Part shown: positions 61,853 through 64,000 of the stretch, piece after piece
How positions within the stretch are numbered: the stretch's first letter is position 1
Layout of the letters: each line of letters opens with the position of its first letter
Origin: Opitutales bacterium
GTDB taxonomy: Bacteria; Verrucomicrobiota; Verrucomicrobiia; Opitutales; UBA953
Length of the DNA: 64,000 nucleotides
Assembly: GCA_017935025.1 (NCBI GenBank)
Contig: JAGBIL010000036.1
Location: forward strand, 22,462-86,461
Direction: 5' to 3'
Notes under the pieces: model-generated
Seen by the model: only the letters and a program-made list of their open reading frames with translations
The model's database searches: none
Told to the model about the DNA's origin: nothing
Position numbers and translations under genes: made by a program

Positions 61853-61887
61853 TTTTCTAAAATTTTAAGATTTGGCGGAAAATAAAA

Positions 61888-61922
61888 ACGTTCAGTTCCC
61901 AACTTTCAATTTTCAACTACTC
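61888..61922. repeat. Period-7 array between rimO and the small membrane protein gene
   Basis: Five heptamers: ACGTTCA, GTTCCCA, ACTTTCA, ATTTTCA, ACTACTC. The stop codon of the 61917-62186 gene lies in the last unit. Confidence 0.75.
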
Positions 61923-62186
61923 AAAGATTCCCCACGCCCAAAAGCTCTCGTAGAGAATCCACAGAAAAAAGAAATACAGACCGCTGAGCACGACACGCTG
62001 AACCCAACGCCAAAAAACGGCATCGGGCGAGCCTTCGCCCGTGAACGGCGCACCGAAAAACCAGCGGATAAAGCGTTCCCACGCGGGCGGGCGAATTTCC
62101 TCCCAAATGTCCGGTCGCTCGAAAAGGGCGCTATGCTCGTAGCGACGCGCGATTTTCCGGTAAATCCAGGCAAGGGGAGAAAACAT
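61917..62186 (-). CDS. Small membrane protein of unknown function
   Basis: An 89-residue protein 9 bases downstream of hisS on the same strand. It starts MFSPLAWIYRKIARRYEHS, is rich in Trp and Phe, and ends with one strong transmembrane helix (about 64-87, VVLSGLYFFFLWILYESFWAWG). The acidic/aromatic middle section (DIWEEIRPPAWERFIRWFF) would be amphipathic. I do not recognise a family. Tight spacing to hisS and codon use like its neighbours favour a real gene; the final codons and stop fall in a period-7 array. Confidence 0.6.
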   Translation of the reverse strand: MFSPLAWIYRKIARRYEHSALFERPDIWEEIRPPAWERFIRWFFGAPFTGEGSPDAVFWRWVQRVVLSGLYFFFLWILYESFWAWGIFE

Positions 62187-62195
62187 CGCTTTTTT

Positions 62196-63596
62196 TTATT
62201 CGTGCTTCCCGCAGGTGCAGTGCCCGCAGGAACCGTCGCCGCGGCAGTGCGGCTCTTCGATTACGGGCAAACCGCGCTCGAGGATTTCCGCGAGCGTTCC
62301 CGCAAGGTTTTCGCGCGGGAACGCGATTTCGCGGCGTTCCTGCGTGTCGCGCACTTTGACGACACCGAGTGCGAGTTCGTTGGTGCCGTAAATGAGCGCG
62401 TAGCGGGCTCCGGTTTGCTCCGCCGTTTGAATCAGTTTGCCGAATTTTCCGTCCTTGAACGCGTATTCCACGCGGAATCCGCAGTCGCGCAAGACGGCGA
62501 CATCGGAAAGCGCTTCCGCGCGATTTTCTTCTCCGAGAATAATTGCGTAAAAGTCCGGAGCGTCAACGATTTGCGGGAGCAGGGTTTGTTGTTCAAGCAA
62601 ATTGCGCAACGTGACGTCTCCCATGCCGAAACCTACAGCCGGCATTTCCGGTCCGCCGAGTTTTTTGACGAGTTTGTCATAGCGCCCGCCGCCGGCGAGA
62701 GCGCGTCCTTCGCCGACGAGCTGGAACGCCTCGAAAACAAATCCCGTGTAGTAGGCGAGCCCGCGCACAATCGTCAAATCCGTGCGGACAAACGCGCCGA
62801 CGCCGAGCGCTTCGAGCAACCCGAGAAGTTTTTTCCATTCCTCCAAACGGGCGAGCGCCTTTTCCGCGCCGGAACGGGCGGAGAAAAATGTGTTCAGCTC
62901 ATCGAGCGATTTGAGCGCGACAAATTCGCGCACCGTCGCGAGCGTTCCCGTGGGATCAAGCGGCGTTCCCGCGAGCGCGGCAGTCATCATTTCGACCAGT
63001 CCGTCGTGCGCAACGCGTTCGAGTTTATCAACGACGGAAAGCACTTTAACGGCGGTCGCTTCATCGGGAATGCCGATGTTTTCGAGGAAAAGGAACCACA
63101 GCGTGCGGTCGCTGAGGCGGATGCAGAAATCGTTTTCGCTCAAACCGAACGCGTGCAGGGACTCCACGCAGAGCGCAATGATTTCCGCGTCGGCGGCGCA
63201 ACCGGGCTCGCCGAGAATGTCCGCGTTGTACTGGTAAAACGCGCGCAGGCGTCCGCGTTGTTGCTTTTCGTAGCGGTAGTTTTCGCCGATGCCGAACCAT
63301 TTGACCGGGCGGCGGAGCGATCCCGCGCGTGCGGCGACGAGGCGGGCGAGCGAGGGCGTCATTTCCGGGCGAAGCGAAACTTTGCGTCCGCCTTTGTCTT
63401 CAAAATTGAAAAGCTGAGAAACGATTTCCTCGCCGGATTTTTCCGTGAAAAGTTCGAGCGGTTCAAGCGCGGGAGCGTCCCATTCCTGAAAGCCGAAACG
63501 GCGGGCGGATTCGCGCCAGCGAGCGAAGATGAAGTTGCGCACGGCACAATCTTCCGGATAAAACTCGCGGAAACCGGGAAGTGATTTGAATTGCAT
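62196..63596 (-). CDS. hisS: Histidyl-tRNA synthetase with Cys/His-rich tail
   Basis: Class II aminoacyl-tRNA synthetase. Motif 1 to 3 regions are present: LRPEMTPSLARLVAAR (motif 2 start), RRPVKWFGIGENYRYEKQQRGRLRAFYQ (motif 2 loop, histidine-specific), TDLTIVRGLAYYTGFVFE (HisA) and AGGGRYDKLV with GFGMGD (HisB/motif 3). The C-terminal anticodon domain follows. At 466 residues it is a little longer than usual because of a tail ending PHCRGDGSCGHCTCGKHE, with four Cys and three His in 17 residues, which could bind a metal. The start ATG follows a gap of about 50 bases from the next small gene. Confidence 0.95.
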   Translation of the reverse strand: MQFKSLPGFREFYPEDCAVRNFIFARWRESARRFGFQEWDAPALEPLELFTEKSGEEIVSQLFNFEDKGGRKVSLRPEMTPSLARLVAARAGSLRRPVKWFGIGENYRYEKQQRGRLRAFYQYNADILGEPGCAADAEIIALCVESLHAFGLSENDFCIRLSDRTLWFLFLENIGIPDEATAVKVLSVVDKLERVAHDGLVEMMTAALAGTPLDPTGTLATVREFVALKSLDELNTFFSARSGAEKALARLEEWKKLLGLLEALGVGAFVRTDLTIVRGLAYYTGFVFEAFQLVGEGRALAGGGRYDKLVKKLGGPEMPAVGFGMGDVTLRNLLEQQTLLPQIVDAPDFYAIILGEENRAEALSDVAVLRDCGFRVEYAFKDGKFGKLIQTAEQTGARYALIYGTNELALGVVKVRDTQERREIAFPRENLAGTLAEILERGLPVIEEPHCRGDGSCGHCTCGKHE

Positions 63597-63650
63597 GGAA
63601 TTTGGTAAAATAAGAGCCCGTAACGGGCGTGATTTTTATTCGGGAAAAAA

Positions 63651-63827
63651 TTAAAGAAGATCCAACCAGAAAAGGGCGACAAATTCGCCGATGAGAAGTG
63701 CCCAAATACACGCATAGACAAACGTCGTAAAGGAGTCGGCGGCGAGCGGTTGCATACGCAGAGGCGCGCGCGTTGTTTTCTGCGCGGGTGCGGCGGTTTC
63801 GGCGGGAGTTGTCTGTTTTTCGTTCAC
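63651..63827 (-). CDS. Small single-pass membrane protein, unknown function
   Basis: About 58 residues from a GTG at 63825-63827: a Thr/Ala/Pro-rich N-terminal half (NEKQTTPAETAAPAQ) and a C-terminal transmembrane helix (TFVYACIWALLIGEFVALFWLDLL) that runs to the stop. An ATG at 63884 in the same frame would lengthen it, but that extension reads through the hairpin described below, so I prefer the GTG. The family is not recognised. It precedes hisS on the same strand, and the two may share a transcript. Confidence 0.45.
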   Translation of the reverse strand: MNEKQTTPAETAAPAQKTTRAPLRMQPLAADSFTTFVYACIWALLIGEFVALFWLDLL

Positions 63828-63862
63828 GCCGGAAATTAAATGCGTTCCCGCGTTCCCGTGCA

Positions 63863-63928
63863 AATTGAAATTTGCCGCAGGCAAATTTCAATTAATTGCG
63901 AATAGCGAATTCCAAATTCCGAATGAAG
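63863..63928. repeat. Hairpin plus period-7 array near the window end
   Basis: Perfect 14-bp arms AATTGAAATTTGCC (63863-63876) and GGCAAATTTCAATT (63880-63893) with a GCA loop, immediately followed by heptamers AATTGCG/AATAGCG/AATTCCA/AATTCCG/AATGAAG (63894-63928). Two tandem words precede it at 63843-63857. I see no gene between 63828 and 64000. Confidence 0.85.
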
Positions 63929-64000
63929 TGCGGGGAAAAATCGTAGCGGGGAAAGACTTCAACTCTTGTTCATTAATCCCGAGAACTCCTCGAAGCCATA

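Noticed and set aside
61872..63584. 570-codon plus-strand open frame
   Set aside because: Antisense to hisS and the small membrane protein gene; no motif.
1..64000. Repeated octamer as a restriction site or HIP1-like palindrome
   Set aside because: The word is not palindromic, and over-representation rather than avoidance is the opposite of what a restriction target would show. Chi or KOPS-type function remains possible but needs strand-bias data from the whole chromosome.
1..64000. tRNA, rRNA, tmRNA or prophage/IS elements
   Set aside because: No cloverleaf-type sequence, rRNA segment, transposase, integrase or phage structural gene was recognised in any gap.

Overview
The window is a gene-dense bacterial chromosome segment (roughly 50-55% GC by eye) carrying about 45 protein genes and no rRNA, tRNA or CRISPR that I can recognise. 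Several markers point to the PVC superphylum and most likely Verrucomicrobiota, class Opitutia: a PEP-CTERM protein, a giant autotransporter built from the GGA[ILV]/FxxN repeats known from chlamydial Pmp proteins, a DUF4838 secreted glycosidase-like protein, and OstA/LptA-type outer-membrane biogenesis. A secreted sialidase suggests a host-mucosa lifestyle. The assignment is inference; no rRNA is present to confirm it.

Layout. 1-13 kb: an LptA-like gene cut by the window edge, a DUF4838 protein, a secreted protein of unknown function, glutamate racemase, meso-diaminopimelate dehydrogenase, a GNAT acetyltransferase, gatB (minus), then a PgpH-type 7TM-HD phosphodiesterase with ybeY. 13-18 kb: an APH-fold kinase, rph, dCMP deaminase, a TonB-like/PA14 membrane protein, a YqgE protein and a Nudix hydrolase, followed by a 760-bp repeat island. 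18-28 kb: M3 oligopeptidase, the paralogous pair icd-leuB, a DUF2147 protein, argA, sialidase and the PEP-CTERM protein. 28-39 kb: a long minus-strand block (uvrC, coaB, a clan-CD-like peptidase, a CPBP protease, a beta-CASP hydrolase, tadA, an orphan prepilin-like protein, a MATE transporter, dinG). 39-51 kb: dinB, an ankyrin lipoprotein, gdhA, a GT2 glycosyltransferase and the 1,974-residue autotransporter. 51-64 kb: fmt, an RluA-type pseudouridine synthase, secA, a SWIM/SNF2 helicase, a CysJ-like reductase, rimO, hisS and two small membrane proteins.

The most unusual content is in the DNA rather than the gene list. (i) The non-palindromic octamer GCGGGAAC (reverse complement GTTCCCGC) is scattered over the whole window, inside and between genes; I count eight complete copies in the first 2,000 bases. 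It also occurs as inverted pairs that form the stems of terminators after the ankyrin gene and gdhA. This is how DNA-uptake words behave in Neisseria and Pasteurellaceae. (ii) Many gaps between genes hold degenerate tandem arrays with a strict period of 7 bases, or of about 10 bases. Each locus has its own consensus. They are often arranged as imperfect inverted repeats, and three are tied to a hairpin of the form TTTTGC(C)...(G)GCAAAA. (iii) In the 22 starts I compared, none has a convincing Shine-Dalgarno sequence.

Working links between genes: murI, ddh, the APH kinase and coaB feed cell-wall and cofactor synthesis; LptA, SecA, the autotransporter, the PEP-CTERM protein, the TonB/PA14 protein and the GT2 enzyme build or decorate the envelope; uvrC, dinB, dinG and the SNF2 helicase serve DNA repair; gatB, ybeY, rph, tadA, fmt, rimO, hisS and the pseudouridine synthase serve translation.
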